DNA of 24,923 nucleotides from Vibrio sp. UBA2441 (lineage in GTDB: Bacteria > Pseudomonadota > Gammaproteobacteria > Enterobacterales > Vibrionaceae): positions 1 through 24,923 of the forward strand of contig DDQN01000102.1 of NCBI GenBank assembly GCA_002342685.1, given 5' to 3'. The notes under the pieces were generated by a model, which saw only the letters and a program-made list of their open reading frames with translations, did no database searches and was not told the origin of the DNA. Position 1 is the first letter of the stretch. Each line of letters opens with the position of its first letter. A program made the position numbers and the translations under genes. This document shows positions 7,469 through 15,564 of this stretch, one piece after another.

Positions 7469-8539
7469 ATGCATTTTATAAAAGGTCTGTTTTACTGTGG
7501 TTATCTTCTTTTATTCTCAACCAACAGTTTCGCGCAAGATCCTGAAAATAGGCTTACCATTTTAAATTGGTCAGATTATCTCGACCCTGATATTGTCGCT
7601 GAATTTGAAGAAAAGTTCGATGCTCAAGTAACTCAGATTTATTATGAAACCGACGAGCAAAGAACTTAAATGCTGGTGGATAATAGTGCCGCTGGTTATG
7701 ATCTGATTTTAAGCTCGGGCATTGATTTGGCCCCTTACGCGAATCGTGGCTGGATAAGCCCGCTTGATAAGGAGCAACTCCCCAACCTAGACAATCTTTC
7801 CTCACGATGGTTAAAGGCGTACAGTCACTCAATGGATTATGCCGTGCCTTATTTTTGGGGCACGGTTGGTATTATCTACCGAACTGATCTTGTGCAGAAA
7901 CCTATCACCAGTTGGCTGCGAATTTTCCAACCGAACGATGAACTGAAGGGGCATATTGGCATGATCGCCGACGGCCGGGATATGCTTAGTCTGGGGTTGA
8001 AGGCGTTAGGTTACTCAATTAATTCAGGGGAAAAACAACAATTAGAGCAGGTTGAATCTTTACTGATTAACCAGAAACAATATGTTCGTTCCTATCAATA
8101 CATGAACCTGGATGAAACATCCGAAATTATTACCGGGGATTTATGGGCATCGATGATATACAGCGGCGATGCACTAATGGTTATGGAACATAGCGACTTG
8201 TTGGAATACGTTGTACCTGATGAAGGCAGTAATATCTGGGTTGATTATTTTGTGGTAGGAGCAATGTCAAATAATAAGAAATTGGCTCATCAGTTCTTGA
8301 ATTTCATAAATAAACCGGAGGTGGCCGCGCAGATGGCGGAATTTACCTACTATGCCACACCCAATTTTCAGGCGGAAAAACTACTTCCAGCTGAATTTGT
8401 GAACGACCCAGTTATTTATCCTAGCGAAGAGGTATTGGTTAAGTCCGAGTTTTATCAACCAATTCCCGCACGCCAGTTGTTGCGTAGAAATAACGTAAGC
8501 TCCAAAGTGCTAAGTGAGATTTATGCGCCTAAACTCTAA
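7469..8539 (+). pseudogene. nspS: NspS/PotD-like periplasmic polyamine-binding protein gene interrupted by an in-frame TAA
   Basis: Periplasmic substrate-binding protein of the PotD (SBP_bac_8) type, presumed receptor partner of the adjacent MbaA-like protein. Residues 1-22 form a signal peptide (LLLFSTNSFA). The mature protein follows PotD closely: LTILNWSDYLDPDIVAEF, a YDLILSSGIDLAPYANRGWI segment, PYFWGTVGIIYRTD, LGLKALGYSIN, and a C-terminal ATPNFQAEKLLPAEFVNDP block. Codon 67 is TAA (7667-7669), in the same frame, immediately followed by ATG; the two open stretches are 7469-7669 and 7670-8539. With that codon read as an amino acid the protein would have 356 residues, a normal PotD length. 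A GAA-to-TAA change is a simple explanation. Restart at the ATG would give a product without its signal peptide or first strand. AAGGAAGAG precedes the first ATG. The gene end overlaps mbaA by 17 bases. Confidence 0.82.
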
Positions 8540-10991
8540 AGTCGCTCTAATCGTCATTCCTATGATAGCACTACCGCTGTTTATTGTAGGTTTGTACGCT
8601 TATTTTGAGTTGAGGTGGACGAGTGAGCAGCATTCACGTACACGTATAGAAAGCCACATAAATCAATCCATTGAGGATTATCATTTCAAGGTTTCCTCCG
8701 CCCGGTTTGCTCTCCAGTCCATTGCAAATGATTCACTACTAAAGAACTACCTCTTGACTGAAAATGAATTCGATCGTTTTTCATTAATGCAAAAGCCTAT
8801 GTTGACGCGTTTAGCCAGCATTCAGGCGGCCAATTCCAATTTTTATGAGATCAGGCTTATCATGCCGGATGGCTTTGAAGAGTTACGAGTGGTCAATCGT
8901 GACATTGTCAATGTGAGAGAGTTGGAAACCGAGACTGAGCGGTTTAATCAGCTCAGTACCATGACAGAAAATTATCATGAGATGATATCCGTTAATCCTG
9001 ATACCGGAAACTTGGCCTTGTATATTTCGCTTCCATTGATGGTCAGAGACAGGGCCAGAGAAAAATTCACTGAGCTACCGAGGTTAAGAGGCTACCTCAG
9101 CATCACACAGGATATCAGCGAATTGGTAGCACCACAGCTTCCTTATCCGTGGGAAAGTGGTGTTCAGCTGCTTTCGGTTAAAAACATCATTATGCTTAGG
9201 CCACAGAACCACTCTGAGCTCACCAACCGTTTAGCCACTTCTGGTCAGTTAAAGGATCTGACCGTAAATCAATGGGAATCGACCACAATTGGTAGTGATA
9301 AGCTAATGTATTATTCACAATCACTATCTGAGGATATGACGTTATATGCTTTTTTACCGGAGCGAGCCTTGGTTAAGCAAAGCATCAAGGTAAGTATTTT
9401 TGTGATCGCTCTGGCCGGTGTTGTGCTGTTAATATTTGTTCCACTAATGCTCATATTACTGCATAAAAACTTGGTGATCCCCATTGCCCGATTAAATAAT
9501 GCAATTAAGACATTGGGTAAAAAAAATAAAAGGATCGAGCTTAAAAATAAGACGGGAGACGAGATCGGTGACTTGTATGATGCATTCAATAAAATGAGTG
9601 CGGACTTGCATCGGTCCGGAGAAAAGATACGTCATTTGGCGTTTGTGGATACCTTAACAGGGTTGCCTAACCGATTCATGTTTCGTCGTAACCTTAATCG
9701 CGCTGTCGAGGTGGCTAAACGCGAGGACAGGCTGCTCGCTTTGCTCTATTTAGACCTAGATAATTTTAAATACGTCAATGACAATATGGGCCATCCTGTC
9801 GGAGATATATTGTTACTTAAAATTGCCGAAAAGTTACGCCGTTCCCTTCGGATTGAAGATATGGCTAGCCGGGTTAATCCCACGGATCCTCTGGATAATT
9901 TTTCTCGTTTAGGCGGTGATGAGTTCACCATTATGATCCCCCATCTTACCGGACCGCATCAGGCGAGCATGATTGCAAAACGGATCCTTGATGAGATATC
10001 CAAGCCTATTGATTTAGGGGGGAACCACATTTACGCGAGTGCCAGTATCGGCATTGCTTTATGGCCAAACGATACGCTCGATAAAGAGGAGCTAATTACT
10101 TATGCCGATCAGGCAATGTATCAGGCAAAGAACAATGGTAAAAATCAGTATGCCTTTTTCTCTCCGACTTTAGGTAAACAAACCAGTGAACGCTCCACAA
10201 TAGAGCAACGGCTATTCCATGCCATAGAAAAAGGCGGTTTTTATTTGGTCTATCAACCAATTGTTGACAGCCAAAAATACCAGATACAATCTTTTGAAGC
10301 TCTCATTCGTTGGGAAGATGAGGTTCTGGGGCATATTTCACCAGATCGATTTATCAGTATTGCTGAGGAGAATGGCTCCATCGTGAAAATTGGCGAGTGG
10401 GCACTCGAAGAAGTTTGCGCTCAGATTGTTCGATGGAAGAATGAAGGTTATGACAATATCAGAGTGGCAGTGAACCTGTCTGCTCAACAGATATGTGGTA
10501 ATGATATTGTGGCCACGGTTCAGAACACTTTAGACAAATATAATTTAACACCAGAACACCTTTATCTGGAATTGACGGAAACCTCTGTTATTCAAGGTGA
10601 AAAGCAAGCACTTAAAAATCTTGTTCGTTTAAGAAGGTTAGGGATTCAGGTGGCATTAGATGACTTTGGTACCGGTTATTCTTCATTGGGTTATTTGCGT
10701 AAATTGCCGATTGATATTCTCAAGATAGACAGAACCTTTATCAAAGATATTGCCGAGAAGAATAATAGTGCCCTGCTTAGTGCCATTATTGAAATGGCCA
10801 GAGCGTTAAATTTGCGAGTAGTGACAGAAGGAGTGGAGGAACAAGAGCAGCTCAGTTATTTGCCTCAAGCCCCCGATGTTATGATTCAGGGCTACTTGTT
10901 TAGTCGCCCACTGGCACCAGAGCTAGTAATAAAACAGTTACAACTGCAACAGACAATGAATATGCAAATATCGACTAAAGACCGACGTTAA
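8523..10991 (+). CDS. mbaA: MbaA-like membrane sensor with HAMP, GGDEF and EAL domains
   Basis: Predicted inner-membrane enzyme that both makes and degrades c-di-GMP, controlled by the binding protein encoded just upstream, as in the Vibrio NspS-MbaA norspermidine system. Numbered from an upstream in-frame GTG at 8514: TM1 about 9-30, periplasmic sensor region 31-290, TM2 about 293-317, HAMP 318-370, GGDEF 372-550, EAL 562-810. GGDEF (467-471) is intact. The EAL set E595, N654, E687, D716-D717, K737, EGVE and QGYLFS is intact. The RxxD inhibitory site expected before GGDEF is replaced by DPLD within an insertion (about 452-462). I choose ATG 8523 because AAGTGAG lies at the right distance. 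The gene overlaps the nspS-like stop by 17 bases, so the two were translationally coupled. The organisation, more than sequence memory, supports the name. Confidence 0.85.
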   Translation: MRLNSKVALIVIPMIALPLFIVGLYAYFELRWTSEQHSRTRIESHINQSIEDYHFKVSSARFALQSIANDSLLKNYLLTENEFDRFSLMQKPMLTRLASIQAANSNFYEIRLIMPDGFEELRVVNRDIVNVRELETETERFNQLSTMTENYHEMISVNPDTGNLALYISLPLMVRDRAREKFTELPRLRGYLSITQDISELVAPQLPYPWESGVQLLSVKNIIMLRPQNHSELTNRLATSGQLKDLTVNQWESTTIGSDKLMYYSQSLSEDMTLYAFLPERALVKQSIKVSIFVIALAGVVLLIFVPLMLILLHKNLVIPIARLNNAIKTLGKKNKRIELKNKTGDEIGDLYDAFNKMSADLHRSGEKIRHLAFVDTLTGLPNRFMFRRNLNRAVEVAKREDRLLALLYLDLDNFKYVNDNMGHPVGDILLLKIAEKLRRSLRIEDMASRVNPTDPLDNFSRLGGDEFTIMIPHLTGPHQASMIAKRILDEISKPIDLGGNHIYASASIGIALWPNDTLDKEELITYADQAMYQAKNNGKNQYAFFSPTLGKQTSERSTIEQRLFHAIEKGGFYLVYQPIVDSQKYQIQSFEALIRWEDEVLGHISPDRFISIAEENGSIVKIGEWALEEVCAQIVRWKNEGYDNIRVAVNLSAQQICGNDIVATVQNTLDKYNLTPEHLYLELTETSVIQGEKQALKNLVRLRRLGIQVALDDFGTGYSSLGYLRKLPIDILKIDRTFIKDIAEKNNSALLSAIIEMARALNLRVVTEGVEEQEQLSYLPQAPDVMIQGYLFSRPLAPELVIKQLQLQQTMNMQISTKDRR

Positions 10992-11209
10992 TTGATAATA
11001 GGAGAATTCACAGTAAATATTGTATTTTCCAGTTGATGTTTATAATCGTGATGCTGTTCACTAAAATAGAAACATTTCAATAGGTTGAGATAAGCCTGTC
11101 GAGGTAATTTTTTATAGCTAGGTGGTTGAAGCGTATAGCGTTCGAAGCTTAATTAGAGTATTTATAATATTGATGTACATATGCAAACAATATTCTGGTG
11201 TCAGTTAAA
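10992..11209. other. Non-coding region upstream of the cobalamin operon control elements
   Basis: About 220 AT-rich bases after the mbaA-like gene. I see no convincing terminator, reading frame or RNA gene here. With the following leader (to 11512) it makes a gene-free stretch of about 520 bases, whose second half holds the FNR-type site and the riboswitch. Confidence 0.4.
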
Positions 11210-11223
11210 TTGATATTAATCAA
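11210..11223. promoter_or_regulatory. Perfect FNR-type binding site upstream of the cobalamin operon
   Basis: The sequence TTGATATTAATCAA matches the FNR consensus TTGATNNNNATCAA at all ten specified positions and is a perfect dyad. It lies about 75 bases before the riboswitch aptamer. FNR is the oxygen-sensing [4Fe-4S] regulator active without oxygen, and the operon it precedes encodes the anaerobic route to cobalamin. I could not place a -10 confidently (an AT-rich ATATAT run at 11275-11280 is one candidate), so whether the site activates or represses is inferred from context. Confidence 0.65.
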
Positions 11224-11297
11224 ACCAGATAAGACCGGGCTGTGAGAAACTTTTTTCAAGTCGTTAGTGCTTGCATATATATCCATATTTATTCACG

Positions 11298-11430
11298 TTG
11301 GTATATTGAGTTAAAAGTGAATCAGGTTTAAAGCCTGAACTGTACCCGCAACTGTAGTCGACAATGCCACTAAGTTTAGTGATTGTTGAGAGTCAGAACC
11401 TGCTAACAATGACACACTCCAATATTCTGG
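11298..11430 (+). promoter_or_regulatory. Cobalamin (B12) riboswitch
   Basis: The conserved aptamer landmarks are in order: GAATCAGGT then GCCTGAACTG (11319-11341), the ACCCGCAACTGTAG core (11344-11357), a variable hairpin arm (11361-11386, ACAAT..CACTA with TAGTG.ATTGT), and the B12-box-like AGTCAGAACCTGCT (11391-11404). P1 closes between 11298-11308 and 11420-11430 with ten pairs, some of them G-U, and one mismatch. It should bind adenosylcobalamin and shut off the downstream biosynthetic operon. No intrinsic terminator is visible in 11431-11512, so control at translation initiation of cbiD, or Rho-dependent, is more likely. Confidence 0.92.
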
Positions 11431-11512
11431 GCGGGATCACTCAGTAATTGAATAATGGTTGCCTTTATACGCGCAGATTTATTGGGGTTAGTGAATTGAC
11501 TCAACTTGAGCT

Positions 11513-12817
11513 GTGCAATGGATTACAAGGGATCAACACCTTCTTATCACTCTTCTTGGGCTGTATTTAACATACTTCCTTCATTTAGTGCTTCCTGCGT
11601 ACCAGTTAAATCTCTTTTCTTTATTGAGTTTAATTCCCTTTGTATCACCTCTAATAGCGGTTGCCTTAGTGGGAAAATTAAAACGCTCTGCAAATAAAAA
11701 AGAGCTCAAAGGTGGATATACAACAGGAGCTTGTGCCGCGGCAGCGACACGAGCAGCCGTGCGTTGCCTTGTCTCTGGTCAGAGGTTCTCAGATATTGAG
11801 ATCACGCTTCCCAATCGGCAAATGGTTACATTCGAACTGGCTCGTCTTGAGGGTGAGCATGAAATTGTTGCTGGCGTTATTAAAGATGCCGGAGACGATC
11901 CGGACTGTACCCACGGTATTGAAATTCAGTGTATTGCGCGCAAAGTTAAACAACAAGGAATCACCTTAATTGGTGGCAAAGGCGTTGCAACGGTGACGCT
12001 TCCGGGGTTGGAACTTTCTGTGGGAGAAGCTGCGATTAATCCGGTTCCACGTAAAAATATCCTTGAGATGGCCGCATTGGAGTGGCAGTTCTCCGAGAAT
12101 ACACAGACAGATCAATTTGGTCTGGAGCTAGAAATATGCGTTCCTCGCGGAGAAGAAGTCGCAAAGGAAACCATCAGCGAAAGGCTAGGCTTATTGGGAG
12201 GCATTTCTATATTAGGAACCCGGGGCACCGTTAAGCCTTATTCAACATCAGCGTTTGCTGCTTCTGTTCGACAGTCCGTACAAATAGCGTCCGCTAATGG
12301 CAGGGGACAAATGGTATTGACCACGGGTAGCCGCTCTGAAAAAGCAGCTATGGCGTTGCTTCCTGAATTATCCGAAATGTCTTTCATACAAGCTGGTGAT
12401 TTTATGGGCGTAGGTTTAAGGGCAGCCAAACGTTATCAAGCAGAGCAAGTCACAATGGTGGCCATGATTGGTAAAATGGGCAAGTTGGTATCTGGTCGGA
12501 TGATGACACATGTATCAGGGCACGCTATAGATTTTGCTCATTTAGCCCAGTTAGCCAGAGAAGAAAAAATACCAGAAACCGTTTGTTCACAGATAGCAGA
12601 AGCAAATACTGGAAGACACGTATTAAGTTTACTCAGTGGTATTGATAGCACCCTTTATCTGAAACGTATTTGCAAAGAAGCACATCAACATGCTGTGCGA
12701 TATACGGCTGAGGATCTGGTTATTAATGTCATTCTTATTGATTTCGACGGTAGCCTGTTGGCCTGCCATCCTCAACTCTCTCAGCAATTCAATTGCCTAA
12801 ATAATAAGGTGGATTAA
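11513..12817 (+). CDS. cbiD: Cobalt-precorrin-5B C1-methyltransferase CbiD with hydrophobic N-terminal extension
   Basis: SAM-dependent methylation of C1 of cobalt-precorrin-5B in anaerobic cobalamin synthesis. The CbiD signature begins at residue 67 (GGYTTGACAAAATRAAVR). Further family blocks are GISILGTRGTVKPYS, TTGSRSEKAA and the GDFMGVGLRAAK to IGKMGKLVSG region. Residues 1-53, before the core, are strongly hydrophobic with two possible membrane spans (about 10-28 and 34-53), followed by a basic KLKRSANKK stretch. This is unusual for CbiD, normally a soluble protein of about 360-380 residues. Translation could start at GTG 11513 (434 residues; weak ribosome-binding site) or GTG 11669 (382 residues; also weak). 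The open frame and plausible codons up to 11513 make me list the long form. First gene of the operon, 3 bases before cbiC. Confidence 0.88.
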   Translation: MQWITRDQHLLITLLGLYLTYFLHLVLPAYQLNLFSLLSLIPFVSPLIAVALVGKLKRSANKKELKGGYTTGACAAAATRAAVRCLVSGQRFSDIEITLPNRQMVTFELARLEGEHEIVAGVIKDAGDDPDCTHGIEIQCIARKVKQQGITLIGGKGVATVTLPGLELSVGEAAINPVPRKNILEMAALEWQFSENTQTDQFGLELEICVPRGEEVAKETISERLGLLGGISILGTRGTVKPYSTSAFAASVRQSVQIASANGRGQMVLTTGSRSEKAAMALLPELSEMSFIQAGDFMGVGLRAAKRYQAEQVTMVAMIGKMGKLVSGRMMTHVSGHAIDFAHLAQLAREEKIPETVCSQIAEANTGRHVLSLLSGIDSTLYLKRICKEAHQHAVRYTAEDLVINVILIDFDGSLLACHPQLSQQFNCLNNKVD

Positions 12818-12820
12818 CCG

Positions 12821-13474
12821 ATGGACAAAATGAAACAAATGACCCGCCAAGGACAGCAGATAGAGAACGGTTCATTTTCCATAATCGACAACGAAATTCA
12901 TCAGTTTCATGGAGGTCATCACTTTAGCGAACAGGAGTGGCAGGTTGTGCGTCGTGCTATCCATACCACCGGTGATTTTGAGTTTTCTAAGCTATTTCGC
13001 TTTAGTGAAGGTGCTGTCGAATCCGGTATTCAAGCGCTTAAGGAGGGCTGTTCAATCGTTAGTGACGTAACTATGATCACTAGCGGGTTAAGTGCACAGA
13101 GACTGTCGGTACACAATAATACAACGCATTGCTTTATTAGCGATGAAGACGTTATTGCAACAGCGAAAGAGCTTGGTGATACCCGGGCTATCTGGTCAAT
13201 GAGAAAGGCGAGAGATTTGGGGCTACTGAATGGCGGCATTATTGGGGTAGGTAATGCGCCTACGGCACTTTATGAAGTGCTGAGGATGGTCGAACAAGAT
13301 GAAATTAAACCCGCTCTCATCATTGGTATTCCGGTCGGTTTTGTAAAAGCAGACGAATCAAAACAAGCGCTCATTGAACAAACGAAAGTGCCTTACATTG
13401 CCAGCGAGGGGCGTAAAGGTGGGAGCCCAATTGTGGTTTCGACCATTCATGCATTGTTGGCGCAAAGTGTATGA
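12821..13474 (+). CDS. cbiC: Cobalt-precorrin-8 methylmutase CbiC
   Basis: Moves the methyl group from C11 to C12, converting cobalt-precorrin-8 to cobyrinate. The catalytic histidine is H48 in RRAIHTTGDFEF, the family signature. Other visible blocks are the DVTMITSGL segment, TRAIWSMRKA, the glycine-rich GGIIGVGNAPTALYE and the C-terminal EGRKGGSPIVVSTIHALL. The length of 217 is usual. GGTGG precedes the ATG, which lies 3 bases after the cbiD stop, and the 3' end overlaps the next gene by ATGA, so translation is probably coupled on both sides. Nothing is missing or odd in this gene. Confidence 0.95.
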   Translation: MDKMKQMTRQGQQIENGSFSIIDNEIHQFHGGHHFSEQEWQVVRRAIHTTGDFEFSKLFRFSEGAVESGIQALKEGCSIVSDVTMITSGLSAQRLSVHNNTTHCFISDEDVIATAKELGDTRAIWSMRKARDLGLLNGGIIGVGNAPTALYEVLRMVEQDEIKPALIIGIPVGFVKADESKQALIEQTKVPYIASEGRKGGSPIVVSTIHALLAQSV

Positions 13475-14697
13475 GCAGAATTACAATTATTGGTGTGCCC
13501 GAAGATGGATGTTTGAGCTTAACCAGCCGTGCAGTGAGCGCTGTGAGTCAGGCACGATTAGTAGCCGGACATGCCCGGCATATTGAATGGTTTCCTCAAT
13601 TTGATGGACAATTTTTAGATATGGCGCAGGGGTTTTCACCTTGGCTAAATCAGGTCATTGAGGAAAGTGAAGAGGGAAATATCGTCGTATTGGCATCTGG
13701 CGACCCGCTGTTCTTCGGCATTGGGGCCACCTTGATACGAAAAGTTGGAAACGAGGCGTTATCGTTTATTCCGTCTTTTAGTTCTGCTCAACTGGCGTTT
13801 TCTCGTCTGGGGCTTCCGTGGTCTGAGGCTCAGTTTATTTCGTTTCATGGCAGAAAATTGAAAGGATTTGTTAGCAGAGTGCAACAAGGCGACTTGTTTG
13901 CCGTTTTGACCGATACCGTCAATACACCACAGGCATTAGCTAACCATTTAAAAAACTATAACGAACATGGTTGGACACTTTCTGTTTGTGAACAGCTTGG
14001 CGGTGCTAATGAGAAAATAAGTACGTTTGATGTCAATGCGTTGGCGGAATTATCTACTGAGTTTGATCCGCTAAATATCGTGGTTCTAAAAAGAACGTCA
14101 GATAAATCTTGGGGCGGATTTGGCCAATACGCTGATGATGAATGTTTTTCTAAGCGTATGCCGCAAAAAGGCCTGATAACCAAGCAACCGGTGCGTAATT
14201 TGGCGCTCAGTATGCTCAAACTAAAAAATAAAGATGTGATGTGGGATATAGGTGCGGCTTCTGGTTCGATTGCAATTGAAGCTGGAAAGCAGTGTTGGAA
14301 GGGGGAAGTCCATGCGATTGAATGTAACCCTGACTGCTTTGATGCCATTGAAAGCAATATCCGCGCACACGGTACAGATAACGTTCAATTAACCAAAGGC
14401 AAAGCCCCGGACTCTCTGAGTGAGCTGCCCGCACCGAATGCCGTTTTCATAGGCGGAACCCGCGGAGCGATGGAGGATATTCTTTCACAGGTCTGGTTAC
14501 GTTTAGAAGACGGAGCGCGGCTTGTGGTCTCTGCGGTGACTATGGATACCGTGGTCGAGGTTTACCAGTGGGCGAAGCAGCGAGACTTGCCTTTCGACTC
14601 TCAGTTGGTAAATATCTCTCAGACCCAGCCTCTAGTTCATTATTTACGTTATCAGGCAGAGAATCCGATACATCTATTTACCTTAACTAAAAATTAA
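13471..14697 (+). CDS. cbiET: Fused CbiE-CbiT: precorrin-6B/7 C5,C15-methyltransferase and C12 decarboxylase
   Basis: Bifunctional enzyme of the CobL type. CbiE methylates C5 and CbiT methylates C15 and decarboxylates the C12 acetate. Residues 1 to about 205 are the CbiE tetrapyrrole methylase (ITIIGVPEDGCLSLT start, a VVLASGDPLFFGIGATL segment and SFSSAQLAFSRLGLPW). Residues about 225-408 are the CbiT class I methyltransferase, with the SAM motif MWDIGAASGSIAIE near 248-261, HAIECNP following, and NAVFIGGTRGAMEDIL. In Salmonella the two are separate genes, but the fusion is common elsewhere. The 408-residue length agrees. The start overlaps the cbiC stop (ATGA). After it comes the largest gap within the operon, 42 bases, without an obvious terminator. 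Confidence 0.95.
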   Translation: MSRITIIGVPEDGCLSLTSRAVSAVSQARLVAGHARHIEWFPQFDGQFLDMAQGFSPWLNQVIEESEEGNIVVLASGDPLFFGIGATLIRKVGNEALSFIPSFSSAQLAFSRLGLPWSEAQFISFHGRKLKGFVSRVQQGDLFAVLTDTVNTPQALANHLKNYNEHGWTLSVCEQLGGANEKISTFDVNALAELSTEFDPLNIVVLKRTSDKSWGGFGQYADDECFSKRMPQKGLITKQPVRNLALSMLKLKNKDVMWDIGAASGSIAIEAGKQCWKGEVHAIECNPDCFDAIESNIRAHGTDNVQLTKGKAPDSLSELPAPNAVFIGGTRGAMEDILSQVWLRLEDGARLVVSAVTMDTVVEVYQWAKQRDLPFDSQLVNISQTQPLVHYLRYQAENPIHLFTLTKN

Positions 14698-14739
14698 CCT
14701 TAACCAAAATAACCCAATAAAAGTGGAATTGGAGAAGAA

Positions 14740-15558
14740 ATGAAATCAATAATACAAGGTCAGCTATATTCCGTTGGGGTGGGTACTGGAGATAGCGAAC
14801 TGCTTACATTAAAAGCCGCTCGCCTGATTAAACAAGCGGACGTCGTGGCGATTCCAGAAAAAACAAAAGGAAGGTCAGACTCTTTTGCGTGGGAAATTGT
14901 AACCGGAGCTATAGGCGAAGAAGAGATCGCGGGAGAGCGTTGTTTCCTGCATTTCCCTATGACTCGTGATGCTTCGTTAAACGTACCTGCATGGAAAGCG
15001 GCGGCAAAACAGATCCTAGAACATATAGAGCTGGGGCGTTCAGTTGTCTTTGTGACTGAAGGGGATCCATCGGTATTCAGTACTTGGGCTTATGTTCAGG
15101 AAGAGCTGGCGGAAATAGCACCGAACTTAACCCCGATTATTGTTCCAGGAGTTACCTCGATCACCGCCGTTCCCGCTGCGACCAAAATACCACTGGCTGA
15201 TGGTCAGGAACGTTTTTGTGTCGTTCCTGCTACCTATGGTATTGAGTGCTTATCTCAGCTTGTGCATGACTTTGATACGATTATGCTGATTAAAGCGGGA
15301 CGTATGATCCCTAAGTTGATCGCTAAACTTGAGCAGTTAGGTATTGCTGACTGTGCGACTTATGTATCTCATGCCAGCTGCGAAAAACAAGAAATATACA
15401 CCGATTTGAAAGAGGTGCCTGAAGGTCATCGTTATTTCTCCATGGTACAGCTTTCGATTCGTTCCCGCAGAGGAATATTGCGCGGTAAAGTCGCTGAAAA
15501 AATCGGTGTAGAATCGGTAGTTACAGAAGTAACGACTGCTGCAGTTGTGGCCGGGTAG
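14740..15558 (+). CDS. cbiL: Precorrin-2/cobalt-factor II C20-methyltransferase CbiL
   Basis: Adds the C20 methyl group to the cobalt-containing precorrin-2 intermediate; SAM-dependent tetrapyrrole methylase fold. The N-terminal YSVGVGTGDSELLTLKAARLI is the family's first glycine-rich loop, in the form specific to CobI/CbiL (ELLTLKA). The GDPSVFSTWAYV segment and the VPGVTSITAVPAATKIPLADG stretch with its SAM contacts follow. The length of 272 is slightly above the usual 230-245. GGAG lies 6 bases before the ATG. cbiG starts 6 bases after its stop. I assign cobalt-factor II as substrate because CbiD and CbiG mark the operon as the early-cobalt route. Confidence 0.93.
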   Translation: MKSIIQGQLYSVGVGTGDSELLTLKAARLIKQADVVAIPEKTKGRSDSFAWEIVTGAIGEEEIAGERCFLHFPMTRDASLNVPAWKAAAKQILEHIELGRSVVFVTEGDPSVFSTWAYVQEELAEIAPNLTPIIVPGVTSITAVPAATKIPLADGQERFCVVPATYGIECLSQLVHDFDTIMLIKAGRMIPKLIAKLEQLGIADCATYVSHASCEKQEIYTDLKEVPEGHRYFSMVQLSIRSRRGILRGKVAEKIGVESVVTEVTTAAVVAG

Positions 15559-15564
15559 AGCAAG

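Noticed and set aside
7667..7669. Stop in nspS as a recoded amino acid (selenocysteine or pyrrolysine)
   Set aside because: The codon is TAA, not TGA or TAG, and no recoding element is visible. A simple nonsense change or a sequencing error is more likely.
11188..11430. CAATATTCTGG occurs twice (11188-11198 and 11420-11430)
   Set aside because: The second copy is explained as the 3' strand of riboswitch P1. The first has no matching partner arranged to form a competing hairpin, so the repeat is probably chance.
11506..11697. A separate 63-residue frame overlapping the CbiD extension
   Set aside because: It starts with TTG, has no ribosome-binding site or recognisable similarity, and overlaps the frame that continues into CbiD.
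13956..14357. Long minus-strand open frame (133 codons) inside cbiET
   Set aside because: It lies wholly opposite a conserved gene with no start signal or similarity, so it is a shadow frame.
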